64,000 bases of DNA from Lota lota. Lineage: Eukaryota; Chordata; Actinopteri; Gadiformes; Lotidae. The notes beneath the pieces are model-generated. The model saw only the letters and a list, made by a program, of their open reading frames with translations, ran no database searches and had not been told where the DNA came from. Shown piece after piece: positions 49,016 through 61,216 of this stretch; positions within the stretch are counted from its first letter, which is position 1; each line of letters starts with the position of its first letter. Location of the stretch: NCBI GenBank assembly GCA_026745465.1, contig JACYXH010000352.1, positions 196,001 through 260,000 of the forward strand, in the 5' to 3' direction. Position numbers and translations under genes: made by a program.

Positions 49016-50560
49016 GTTTATAGTTCCTCCCGTGCCCATTGCCTTCGCCATCATCACCCCGGCACCCCTTCTGAATGGCTCCCTCCTCCTGGGTAGTCAC
49101 CGTGGGCCCAGGCTTCACCAGCCTGGTGGGTCTTTTCCTGGCTGTTCGCAGCAACACCAGCAGGGAGAGGCCCAGGATACACACCAGCATGAGGACACAA
49201 AGGCCCAGCAGGGAGTACAGCAGGGGGACTGAGACAGGCAGCAGGACACCTGGGTGAGTCTGTGAGTGTCCCACTTTCAAGGTGGAGGTGCGGGGGATCC
49301 GGGGGGTCCAGGAGGTTGCTGGTTGTGGTGTGGCTGTAGAAGGAGAATTAGGTGGTGGAGGAAGCGGGGATTTGAGTTGAGTGTATAGGGCTTTTTCATC
49401 AGAATGCATCATGGGATTTTCCATTTCCGATACTCCACTATATTGTGAGGACTCAAGAGAGTTGTAGTCCTGTAAAATTCTGAATCAACATAAATATACC
49501 GTAAGCTAGGCTAATCAAAGCTTTGTTTTGCCATGTCTCACATGAGAAACGCTGTGGCAGTTTGAAACACAACAATGTGTCCCCGTCAAGACAAATAATT
49601 TCACGATTCATTACTAAACAATGACCCAAACACCATAACATTCCTATGCTCCCATGCTTCCGAAATGGAGGTGGTCATTGCGATGTGCAGTGACGATGTA
49701 CAAGCCCTATTGTAGACTTTTAACACGCCAACATCATTTCCAAGGGGACGGATATTTTGTAGTGCTACGAAGCGTCTCTCTCTCTCTCTCTCTTTCTCTT
49801 TCTCTTTCTCTTTCTCTCTCTCTCTCTCTTTGACTGTTCAGTTTCTCACATTCCACATCTCTCTCTAAATGCTGCTTCATGAAAAAGCGCATCTACCTAC
49901 CCACCCTCCCCTTAACTCCTAAATTGTGTAATTGGTTCCTGCCCAAAACGAAATAATTCTCTCGCCCTCCCCTCCTCTCTCTCCCGCCCCCCCTTCCTTC
50001 TTTCTCACTACCTCTCCCCTCACTATTTTCCCTCTCCCTCCCCTCCCCTCTCTGGTGGCCCACACAGCTACTGGAGGGACCCAGGGGCTGTGTACGTGTA
50101 CCCAGGTAGAGGCTGCGATCCCTGGGGTTCACAGGGAGTTGTGTGTGGGCTAACTGTGGGTGGGTGGTGGGGGTACTCACTGAGGCAGTGCTGGCTGCAC
50201 TCTTGCGGGTGACTCCCGCACACGCTGGCACAGCGGATGCACTTCTTCAGCAAGAGGTCGTAGTAGTGGCCTGGCACGGCGGTGCACTTCTTAGACGCTG
50301 CAGAGCACCACACAGGACTTTTTGTTTTAAAATCTTTTTGCACATTTCTGTCAGACACAAAAATGCTACACGCTTTTTTTCTGAAGCATATAGTCGATGT
50401 GATTGTGTGTGTGTCTGCCCCGTGCACATGCTGGTGTGTTGTTTGTTTGTGTATTTGTGTGTATACACACCGCAGATATCCTTAATCTACTGGGAACTTG
50501 TATGTGCATAGTTGCACGTGTGTGTGTGTGAGTGTGCTTGCAGGTGCAGGTGTGTCTGGA

Positions 50561-50601
<41 letters not shown>

Positions 50602-50723
50602 AGCTCACCACAGTGATTGGTACACTTGGGGGGCAGGATTGAATGCTGGCAGATCCTGTCACAGGACACACAGTCTCGGAGCAGAGAATACCACCAAGTC
50701 CCATCTCGACAGCTTTCACCCAT
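49016..50723 (-). CDS. tnfrsf13b-like: TACI-like receptor head exons, copy 2 (no tail exon)
   Basis: Second copy of the three head exons: 50609-50723 (start and CRD1), 50181-50297 (CRD2), 49016-49333 (stalk and membrane helix). Sequence and splice sites are the same as in copy 1, so all twelve cysteines, the DLL motif of CRD2 and the membrane helix are retained. No tail exon lies downstream: reading leftward from 49016 comes the minisatellite, the hAT element and then copy 1. A transcript must either splice to the single tail exon at 29421-29662, skipping copy 1, or end early. If the donor at 49015 is not used, 15 further codons (ending FGGCE) follow before a stop at 48969, giving a membrane receptor with a short tail. 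Confidence 0.75.
49772..49827 (+). repeat. CT-rich microsatellite (unit 2)
   Basis: Counterpart of 33764-33822 with a different repeat length. Confidence 0.88.
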
Positions 50724-52368
50724 CTGGAACAGCGGACAGACAGACAGACGGATGGACGGAGGGTCAGACAGTCAAGGTGCTTGCTCGCTGAACCCAACAA
50801 ACACCACCAAACGCCAACTCGAGAATGTCGGGCCGGAGATGGCCAACGCCGATTCGACATGTTCACCAACCGACACTTCATCTGACAACAGCCAACCACC
50901 ACCAACGGGCACACTGGCCAGATGTTGTGGTGTTTGTTGGGTGGTGGGGCAGGCAGACCGTAAAAAAGATGGACAGACAGACACATGGATAGACAGACGG
51001 ACACACAGATGGCCACTCAGACAGACAAAGGATGGACAGACAGATGCAGTCAGACAGACTTGCTGATGGCCCTTGGAAAGCTAGGTAGAAAGAAAATACG
51101 TTTTGCATTGTGGATAATATTACCCTGCAAATGTAAACAAAACGATAGCTAGATAAATTATACTTTATTACAAAGAATCCCAGTAATTAATGGCATCCAG
51201 TCAAAAGACTTCCCATCACCGAAATCAGAATTTGCTTAACAAACATAGCTCCATCTCATTAGTGTGATATTTGTTCATTAATTTGTTTTATTTGATTTAA
51301 GAAACAAATTAATTATTCAAAAACCATTAACACATGCTTGCTGTGTGACTGCCAAGTAAACCTGTCTCATTAAAAGGTCCAAGTAATGGAGAAATATAAT
51401 ATATAAATCTTTCTCCTCACCTTTAATCCAAGAACCAGAATCGGATCAAAAAGAATGAGACGTCCGGTCCTTCTCCATTTACGTTCCTTGACAACCCTGC
51501 ACAACGTTCAACTGGTTAAAAAAAAAGAAGAAAAACCTGAGTTCTGTTCCCCTCGCTCCACTGAGCACAGAGTCAGCCGGCCCTGACATCTCTCCACCCC
51601 AGAACAGGTTTCACTCAGGTTTCTCTCTCAGCCCCACAGCCGTCACGCTGCCTTGGTGAAACCGTGTTATTCTCTTCCCTTATCTTTTATTTAGTTATTT
51701 ACATGACATTAGTATGACACATATGGAGATGACATTGTAAAAAAAATCTAATTCTGTGGAAATGTTTTGAATTTCTGTTCAGGGTCAGACATAATATTGT
51801 CTCCTGTGACTTTTTTAAACCATCATCTAGGTCTGTATTTTCTTTCAACAGTTTTATCTTTATTTTTATCACATTTTTTATGTAAATCAATTGTGCACAT
51901 AGTTTTTGTCACCATTTAAGTCTTTGATTGTGGTTTTCCCTTTCAACTTATGCTTTAGGGAATGTACTATTACTCATATTCAGGCCTATTCTATGTAACA
52001 TTTTGAGGGGTTTTATTTGTTTGTTTTTTTGCCATGTTTTAAGGTGTATTTAAAAATACACATTTGAGGACAGACACTCTTTAAACCAAATCTCAGCTTG
52101 ACTAGCCTTCTCTCTTTGCGGTGTGCAGTTTTGCATGTAGCTAGCTAGCCTGCTAGCTAACATAGCCTCCAGCCTGATTGGACTCAAGCTAGACTTGATT
52201 GATTGACTCCTGCACTGCTACTAAAATAAGCAGAGCCATTTCTAGCTTTTTGGGGGCACTTTGTAAAATCTTGTTTTGGGGCCCCTATTTTGCAAAATTA
52301 TGGTGCAGGGATTCCAAACCCTCAAGTGGGTCCGTGCACTCATTGTCTTCAGCAAGTCTAGGCACACC
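50724..52368. other. Upstream region of copy 2 head exons
   Basis: Same content as 34718-36312, plus a 50-bp segment (52319-52368, starting CCCTCAAGTGGGTCCGTGCA) that unit 1 lacks and that ends flush with the transposon terminus. Confidence 0.5.
51421..51536 (-). other. Candidate 5' UTR exon of copy 2
   Basis: Equivalent of 35415-35530 with the same donor, so copy 2 could have its own leader and promoter. Confidence 0.3.
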
Positions 52369-52452
52369 GGCTCTGTGCACCAGCGTAGTGACCAACTTCC
52401 GCTGTAGCCAGAAGACGGCATATCAGTTTCCGGTTTACCAGCGTCGCCCAAA

Positions 52453-53913
52453 ATGTTAGTTTTTAGTAGATGTTTACAAGACCTGCCTAAAATAAGTATC
52501 AGTGATGTCCATCGAGTCGTTGATGCCTGGTCCCCTGCTCCAACAAGCAAGCGCAACAAGGGATTCAAACTCTACGTATCGAGTTATCTGCACAACTACG
52601 AGGGTAAGTAGTTTAATGCGGTGTACCGGCCGGCTAGCGGCTAAGCTAGCTAGCTAGTTAGCGACGTGTTCATTTTTTAGTGTAGTATAGAAGCTTGTTT
52701 TTCTTAATTTTAAACGCAAACTGTCTGTTTTTTTGTATTATCATTTGTATTTTCTGCCCCTCTCAGTTTCTAATAAAGATCAGGACACGGGGGAAGTCGT
52801 GGTCAGGGCATTGTGCTACAGGTCCATGAGGAAAGCAGAGAAACCTCACAGTTTGAGTGTATGGTGAAGTTAGGATTGATAAGTACAAGAACAAGTTCAG
52901 GTTCAGCCAACACTTATAAGCTTGTTACTTTAATAACCCGGTGTTCCTAATATTCCTGGGGATTTAGCTAAGGTAATTTTTCATTTAATATAACTAAAAT
53001 AATTTAAAATAAATCGAATGAAAACTTCATTAGACAGTAAGCAGGTAAGTTTACCTAGCCAATCCCCTCCGGGTTAAATGCGTTCTTATTCAAGTTTTCC
53101 TCAATTCAGTCATTCGTTTAAGATGCAATCTTGTGTTTAAAGTATTACGCTATCATGTTTCAAAGAAAAACGATTGTGGGTGCATTCGGCATATTATACA
53201 ACATACTCTAATCCAACGTACAGAAATACATGACATTTGGTCTGTGATTATAGAATATAAGATATAGAAAATATTGTAAAAACAAGATTGTGTCCTAAAA
53301 CAATGGTTAAACAGTGACCAAGCTAAGATAAATAAGTATTTACTATGACATTTTACTTATGCAGGTGGTACTGAAAGATTCCAGTCCGGTGGAGCTGTTA
53401 CATCACAGCTGCACATGTGTTGCTGGAGCAGCATTATGCAACCACTGTGTCGCTTTGCTGTTCCAGTCAGCACATTACTCTCAACTGAATGTGCCAGTGG
53501 TCCCTCCTGTGTTAAGCTGTACTGAAGGAGAACAGCAGTGGCACAAGCCCAGAACTTTGGTATGTTTGCACTGTAGTTGTTGTTGTATATATTTTCTAAC
53601 TATTTAATCTCAAACTGTATAATTGCATAACTTGACAGGGCATAAAACCGGGCCCTGTGGATAAGATGGCTGTGCTTTCCGCTATACCAAAGTGTAGAGC
53701 AACAACAGATGGTGTAAGGTAAAACCTGAATATTGTAAATGTATTACAATATGGTGCATGTTTGAATTAAAATACCTGTGTGGATATGCTACTTTCCATT
53801 CATGTAAGTTTTATGTTCCACTCAGGAGCACACTCTACAAAGGCCTCAGTGGGTGTAACATTTTAGCCGAAGCTAATTCTCAATGTCAGTCCCTAGTAAT
53901 GCTTCAGGAGTGA
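52453..53913 (+). CDS. SWIM-type zinc-finger protein of ISL2EU-like element (truncated), unit 2
   Basis: Same predicted five-exon, 201-residue protein as in unit 1 (36397-37857), again without a YqaJ nuclease half. Confidence 0.6.
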
Positions 53914-54480
53914 GATAAAAATCCAATATTCTATGCGGTGTTTTGTAATTTTCACTTTTAATGGCATGTTTTTATGATGTTCATGTTTTTATGAAAAATG
54001 TTAGTAAGTTTGTGCATTTATTATAATAATAATAAAATGTTTTGGGTGCTGTGAGCACCAAGAAAAAGACCAGCCATTTATTACCATTGTACTCAAGAGG
54101 AGGCAGACTTCTGTAGCACTACAGATAAGAGGGAATTTTTGGGGGTGAACTGCCCCTTTTAACAACTGTAAAGAACTAACTATGGCATGCCTGTGATTTA
54201 ATTTGTTGCACCTTCAAGTTGTCATGAAAAATAAACAGTCAAGACTTGGCAATTTACAAAATGATAATTTTATGTTTAACAGAACAATATAGTTATCAAT
54301 AGGGCTGCACAATTAATCGCTATTGTATCAAAACCGCAACATGAACTAGCACAATATCCAAATCACAGGGGGGTGCACAATATTTGGTAAAGGCAAAATA
54401 TGTGTCAAACCATTCTGAATGAAGTATTGGTACAGATCATTGCAAAAATCACACTATAATCATTTAAATTGAAACTGAAA

Positions 54481-56212
54481 TCAAACTTCATATCTCCATT
54501 TCTTGACGAGAGGTCCATTCTGGTAATTTGAGAGGAGACAAGCGACAGTGAAGAGTTGGTTTATGCTCCCTGCAATGGAGAGAGGGATAGTGCTATCAAA
54601 GAGTTTATTTTCTTTAACTCTTCTGATCATCCTCTCAACATGCACCCTCAAACGGGCAATTGACTGCGTCTTCAGAACATCCACCTCTGACATTTGGGCC
54701 CTCTTGGAGAGGAAGGAAGGACGATGAACAGTCCCAGGTACAAGGTCATCCACCAAGAATCCCTTGTCAACCATGATGGCCATGTCAGGCTTCAAGAGTG
54801 GTGTAATCCCTGACTGACGAAACACCTCCTTGTCACTCATGGAACCCTCAAAGAGTGCTGATACAAAAGTCAGGGCTCCGTGAGGGGACATGCCCACCAT
54901 GGCCTTAAAGGTGCAGTGGGACTTGTAGTTGGAGAAAACTTCGCTCTGAAGGAGCATGGATGAAGGCGTTTGACAACGTAGCTCTGTACAGTCGAGGACT
55001 ACTTGTGTGTCACTGTAGCTGCCATCAAAGTCGTGCGGAAGATGGGCCTTCACAGCTGCGGGAGACATCCATATACAGACTGAGCCCAGTAAGCTATAGA
55101 GGAAGTTGGCCCAGGTCACAATGATTCGGCTGACTGTTGCTCGGTGGATGTTAAATCTATGAACCAACTCCCTCTGGGTACAGCCAGTGGACAGGTATGT
55201 CAGGAAGAGGAAGAGCTCATCTATTGGCAGCAGTTTCTGGGGGGGAGAAGTGTTTAATGAGTGATAGTTCAAAGAACACATTTTTAATGCTTAGGCATCG
55301 GTTTTGGGGGAGATTGCGTACTTACAGTTGGTCTGGTTAAAGGGCTTTCCGTTGTTGTGCTAGTGGCGTATGTTTTCTTTGCTCTGGTGACCCTAACTAT
55401 TTTGGCTGTTGCTGCCTCGATCAGGTTCCAGAACGCCATCAGATGCTCGTATGAGGCGAATCTAAAATAAAGTATTACAATTGAAATTAGTTGTCTTGTC
55501 ATACGAGGTCAATAATAGTATTAAGAGAGGAAATAATTACATAACATAACGCAATCAGTTGTGAAAATATGTTGATATAATAACTATCTTACCTGGTGTA
55601 AAATCTGATGTCTTCAGGAGACGAAGCGAACCGTTTTAGTCCAAAGCAGTTAAGATGATACGTTTGGAGCTGCTCTCTTAACGCCTCGAGTTCCCTCAAC
55701 ATATCTTCATACTGCTCCCGGTCCAAACATACGGTACCGCTGGCCCCATAGTCGTGGTCCACGACCATCGGGACCATGACGGGTTGCTCGATATCCTCCT
55801 CAGGATCCGACGGATCAGGTTCCGGACTTGGTGGTCGAGATCGGCGCTATCAAACACCGGCCCGTGACTTCTTCATATAATTATTCCACTCAAATAATGA
55901 AGGAACAGAGCCTGCTGCTAAAACCCGTCTACCTTTAGCTGTAGTGAGGATTTCATGGTCTTGGAAATGTCGGCTGCACACCTTGGTGTGGGGGGTCACC
56001 GAAAATTCCACCCTCATTATTTTGTGGAGCCATCGCGAACGGAGACCGCTGTCTTTCGGGAAGCGGTGGAAGCTCAAATGGCTATTATAACGACCTGAAG
56101 CCGAGCAAAGTGGCACACAACAGTGCTCTTTAGACCCACCCACAGTACCTTGAAACTTAAATGAGTCACGTACATTATATTTCTTCTTTTTCCGTACAAC
56201 AGCATCACTCAT
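54481..56212 (-). pseudogene. THAP + Harbinger-type DDE transposase, unit 2 (two in-frame stops)
   Basis: Same exons and same TGA TAG lesion (55847-55852) as unit 1. DDE core intact from 55236 to 54481. Confidence 0.8.
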
Positions 56213-57831
56213 CTTGTTGTGAGTTTAGGTGTTTACTATTGCGGATGAGAACAGGAAGTAAACCGGAAACTGCAATGCCGACTTCTAGACAAAAGCGGAA
56301 GTTGTCACTACGCTGGTGCACAGAGCCCATTGCTTAAGCTAGCGAGCCAGTCACGTGTTTTGGGGGCGTGGCTTCGAAGGGAGTTATTTTTTGTTGTTGT
56401 TGGTTTGATACTTTAAAAATGTTGCTTAATCTGGCTGGTTTCTCCAAATCTCTCCAAATCTTATTTTTAGCGTAACAGGTACTTTCACTCAACACACAAG
56501 GGTGCTTGGCTACCAAGAGGGACCGGACATTTTAATTCCCCCCTCCTCCAAAATATCAGCTAAAATAGTGTCTATGGGGGTATCCGAAGTATCATTATCA
56601 ATGCCAGATAATGTTGTGATGGTTTCTTAGTTCCTCCTTCTTTCTTTCTTTCTTTCTCTCTTTCTTTCTTTCTTTGACCTGATCTGTGCACTGATAGCTG
56701 TGTGCATGTATCACCATAACATCATTCAGACAGACACCCACCCACCCACCCACACGTGGGGTTGTTAACACACACACACACACTCACACACACACACAAA
56801 CACACAAAAGAGGGGTTGTTAACACACACACACACACACACACACACTATACAACTTGGTAAAACATGACAGAGTTGAAGAATTGTTCTCTTTGAAACAT
56901 CTGTCAATCTCCTCTACCACCACACACACTTTATAAATTATTAGTCATATTTTGAACTGCATTCTCTGAAAGTCAAACAGGGAGTTCCTGACGTCATCGC
57001 AGCACTAGAGGACTGTGGTGTATGCTTTCTTAGTCTTAGCTACAACTCTAGCAGCAGCATTCTGGATGAGTTGGAGCTGTCAATGGCTTTTTTAGAGAGT
57101 AGAAATGAATAACAACAGAGCACATGTTAAAACAGGGAGGTAGGATTAGATTAGGATTAGGGTGATTAACTAGTCTTGAGCAGGCAAATTGCCGGTGCAG
57201 ATTTCCCAGAATATAAATCCCTGTTCCCAATCGCACAGGACCCCATCCAGGAAATCTCCTGGAACATTGCAGGAAAAGACTGCATGTTTGAAAGGGGCTT
57301 ATAGTCTTAACATGATATAAACAGAGTCAACAGACCAGACATTTAAACATAATTGACGTTTGATCAATAATTAAGAACTACTGATCAAATTGATCACAAT
57401 TTCATCAATAATAATCAAACTGCGAGTTTCATAAAAAAATGTGTTTCATTTAATAATAGATCATTTTCACAGAGATGTCATAAAAGGACAAACACAGGTA
57501 TAACTCTCACATTAACATTGGGTAGCTAGGTAGGCAGGTATCTCATGGATGTGTGTGTGTTAAGCACATGTGCTTGGCATTACCCTCTGTGACCTCAGGA
57601 GCATTCATCTCTCATTAGATTACCTCTCCTAACATTACCCTAGATTATGTCATATCCCATTGGATTATCTCTCCTAACATAACATTACCCTAGATAATAT
57701 CATAACCCATTGGATTATCTCTCCTAACATAACATTACCCTTGATTATCTCATGGCCCATCACCCATTAGATTACCTCCCCTAACATAATACTAGATTAT
57801 ATCATAAATATAAATCTTTAAATATATAAAT

Positions 57832-57832
57832 G

Positions 57833-57878
<46 letters not shown>

Positions 57879-57907
57879 CCTATCTATCTATCTATCTACC
57901 TATCTAC

Positions 57908-57991
<84 letters not shown>

Positions 57992-58092
57992 ATATCTATC
58001 TATCTATCACTCTATCTATCACTCTATCTATCACTCTATCTATCTATCACTCTATCACTCTATCACTCTATCTATCTATCACTCTATCTATC
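57832..58092 (+). repeat. (TATC)n microsatellite (unit 2)
   Basis: Same length and variant pattern as 41776-42036, which is striking for such a mutable repeat. Confidence 0.97.
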
Positions 58093-59620
58093 TATATGAA
58101 TTTGAGGCATTGCTCTTAAATTGACTAGACATGTGTTCCATGTCCCGTCATAACACTTCTGTCCAGTTGTAACACTTCTGTCCAGTTGTAACACTTCTGT
58201 CCAGTTGTAACACTTCTGTCCAGTTGTAACACTTCTGTCCAGTAAATTCTCTTGTTTTGAACACTGAGGGTCCAGGGGTGTAAATGTCCTTCAATTTGAA
58301 AAATAGGCCTACATTACGTAGAAGTATCTGAACAGTGAAAACTCTCTATGTAACATGGTTAACAAAAGACAGTAATTAACTAAAAAAAAAAATTCTAGAG
58401 GAGCTGTCTTTACAAGACTTGGTGTGATCTAGCTTGTAGTTGAGTCACAGTGAAATCAAAACTAGATTTGTCTGGACCTATTCTCACTTCCTCACCTTTG
58501 CAGCAGTTTCACATAACCTCACCTTGTGGGTTTTAAACAGAGAGCTCATGTGAAGGGATGTGCACCAATTCCCAGAACACACAGATGGTTAGTCAAATTC
58601 ACCAAAAGGCAGAGAGAGGGTTCACTGTCTCTAGACCAAAGAAAAATAGGCTGAGTCATGACAAAACAGAGAAATGCCTTTAGAGAACAGCTTGGCAGGA
58701 ACTGTGGGGTAACTGAAGCGAGAAACGAAACTTACAGAAAGAAAGGCATGAAGAAAGAAAGAGGGTTAGGGTAAGGTAAAGTAGGAGGAAAAGAAAGACT
58801 GAAATAAGTAAATGATCAAACAAACACATTTTTTTTTTACCAAATCTATATCCGGTAAATGCACAGAATGTAGGACTTGTTGGCTGATAAGGGCAGTAGA
58901 AGCCTACAATTCAGCAGACCTCAAAGAAATTAATTAATATCCAATAAAAAGCACTAGATGGCGTCAGAGATCACTGATTGTAGAGCACCGTGTACCCTTT
59001 AATATTAAACGTTTAGCTATTAGTTATCAGCTTACACGTCTTTATTTTAACGTCACTAAAACCGTTATGCCTAAACCTCCCACTTACTCATTACGATGGC
59101 TGTGTTTTGTTATAAAGTCTGCTCGATACATTCCCTTTCACTTTATCAAAGCTGTTCAGTTGCATTAGTTCACCAACATGACCTTTAATATTACTTTTTT
59201 AGTTATTAGACACAAATGTAATCAACTTACTAACTTCATCTAATTTAACGTCACTCAAACCTCTATGACTATGACCACGGCTCACCCCCACCAACACCCA
59301 CCCACCGATCGCCACCCAATCACCAAACACATCGCAATAATTAATGAACCAACAATATTTCCTACAGCTCGTATGATGAGTACAGCGTTGTCCATCAGGC
59401 CTCAAGCAGCAGCAGCAGCGTGCCACAGATTGCTACTTGCTTCGTTGGCACAGTGTTGTATGTGTGAGCGGTGTGGTGTGGAGGCGACCGGGTGAGCAAG
59501 ACGATGCGTTCGATGCGTTGCGCGCGTGTGTTGGCGGATGCGACCGATGATTTGTGCGTGGACGATAGATCAAAAAGGACTATCGGTAGATTGTGATGGC
59601 ACACTAGTTACTTTCACTCG

Positions 59621-59897
<277 letters not shown>

Positions 59898-60929
59898 TTA
59901 CCATAATAACAAAATACAAAACTGTGGCCATGACAGTAACACACAAATCTATAGCATTTGAATGAGCACTGTATATGATTAGGTAATGTTGTTGTGTTAT
60001 TGGTTAGTATCAGAGGGCATTAAACATTTATTAGCTGAAGTTTTTACTTCAATTTACTTGATATGATAAACAGTAATAACTCGGATGTTCGGCAGAATAT
60101 ATCATTATATACTTTATTTCTCTTTTTTGCTCAGAAAAATATAGCAGACCAATATCTACAGGCATTTCAACGGCATCCAGAGACCCATTCTAGTCATGTT
60201 GGATGAGTCGATCAATCATAATCTTACACAGTGCTCAATTAATCATGTCTGCCATCACTTTGGCCACCCAGAACGAGCGATGATTACAGTTTAATGTTTG
60301 TCTAATCCATCATGTGTAACAATGTCTGGTGATACAATTCTGCACTGATGTCACGGCAAAAGAAGCACATCTAATGGTATGACCGTACGTTGGGTCACAC
60401 CAACTGTTATGAACAATATTGTTTTGCATTTCATCTCTTCAACGTTGACCTTTGGTGACCTGGATGTGCTGGGGATGGTGGGGGAAGGGGGTAGTGAACA
60501 GCTCAATCATAACATAACATCTTTATTACATTTGAATTAAAGTCAAATATTGGATGTTCTCATATTGTAGTTGCAAGGCACATCAATAGTTCCAGAGAAT
60601 ATGTGTCTGTATATATATAAAGAAATAGATATAGATATATACCTATATTTATAGAGAACGATATGTACTCACTATCTTCGTTTGAGAATTGTTCCCCTGT
60701 CACCGTAGAACAAACGTTTGGTGACACGATAAAAAAAAAAAAAAAAAAAAAAAACAATGTGACAATGTGTCCTCTCTCACTGCACCACTCTAGGCTTTCG
60801 CAAATCATGTATCCCCTGGAAAAACTAGACACCATCCAGATGTAGAGAGGGGAGGTCGTACAGTGTGTCTGCATCCATTAATCTGTGTTAATATAACCAA
60901 CACGACATAATCCCAGGAGATTTGTGTTC

Positions 60930-61216
60930 CCTACCTGCTCCTTAATGACCTGTCTCTGTACTGTCTAACCCCTAGCTGCTCCTTAATGACCTGTCTCTGT
61001 ACTGTCTAACCCCTACCTGCTCCTTAATGACCTGTCTCTGTACTGTCCAACCCCTACCTGCTCCTTAATGACCTGTCTCTGTACTGTCTAACCCCTAGCT
61101 GATCCTTAATGACCTGTCTCTGTACTGTCTAACCCCTACCTGCTCCTTAATGACCTGTCTCTGTACTGTCTAACCTTTAGCTGCTCCTTAATGACCTGTC
61201 TCTGTACTGTCTAACC
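60930..61216 (-). repeat. 41-bp minisatellite, 7 units, inverted (unit 2)
   Basis: Same seven units as 44871-45157, again ending at the hAT left end. Confidence 0.95.

Larger units (their letters stand above)
52369..56327. mobile_element. ISL2EU/PIF-Harbinger-like DNA transposon (unit 2)
   Basis: Same ends and gene content as 36313-40271. The left flank differs from unit 1 because of the 50-bp indel. Confidence 0.8.
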
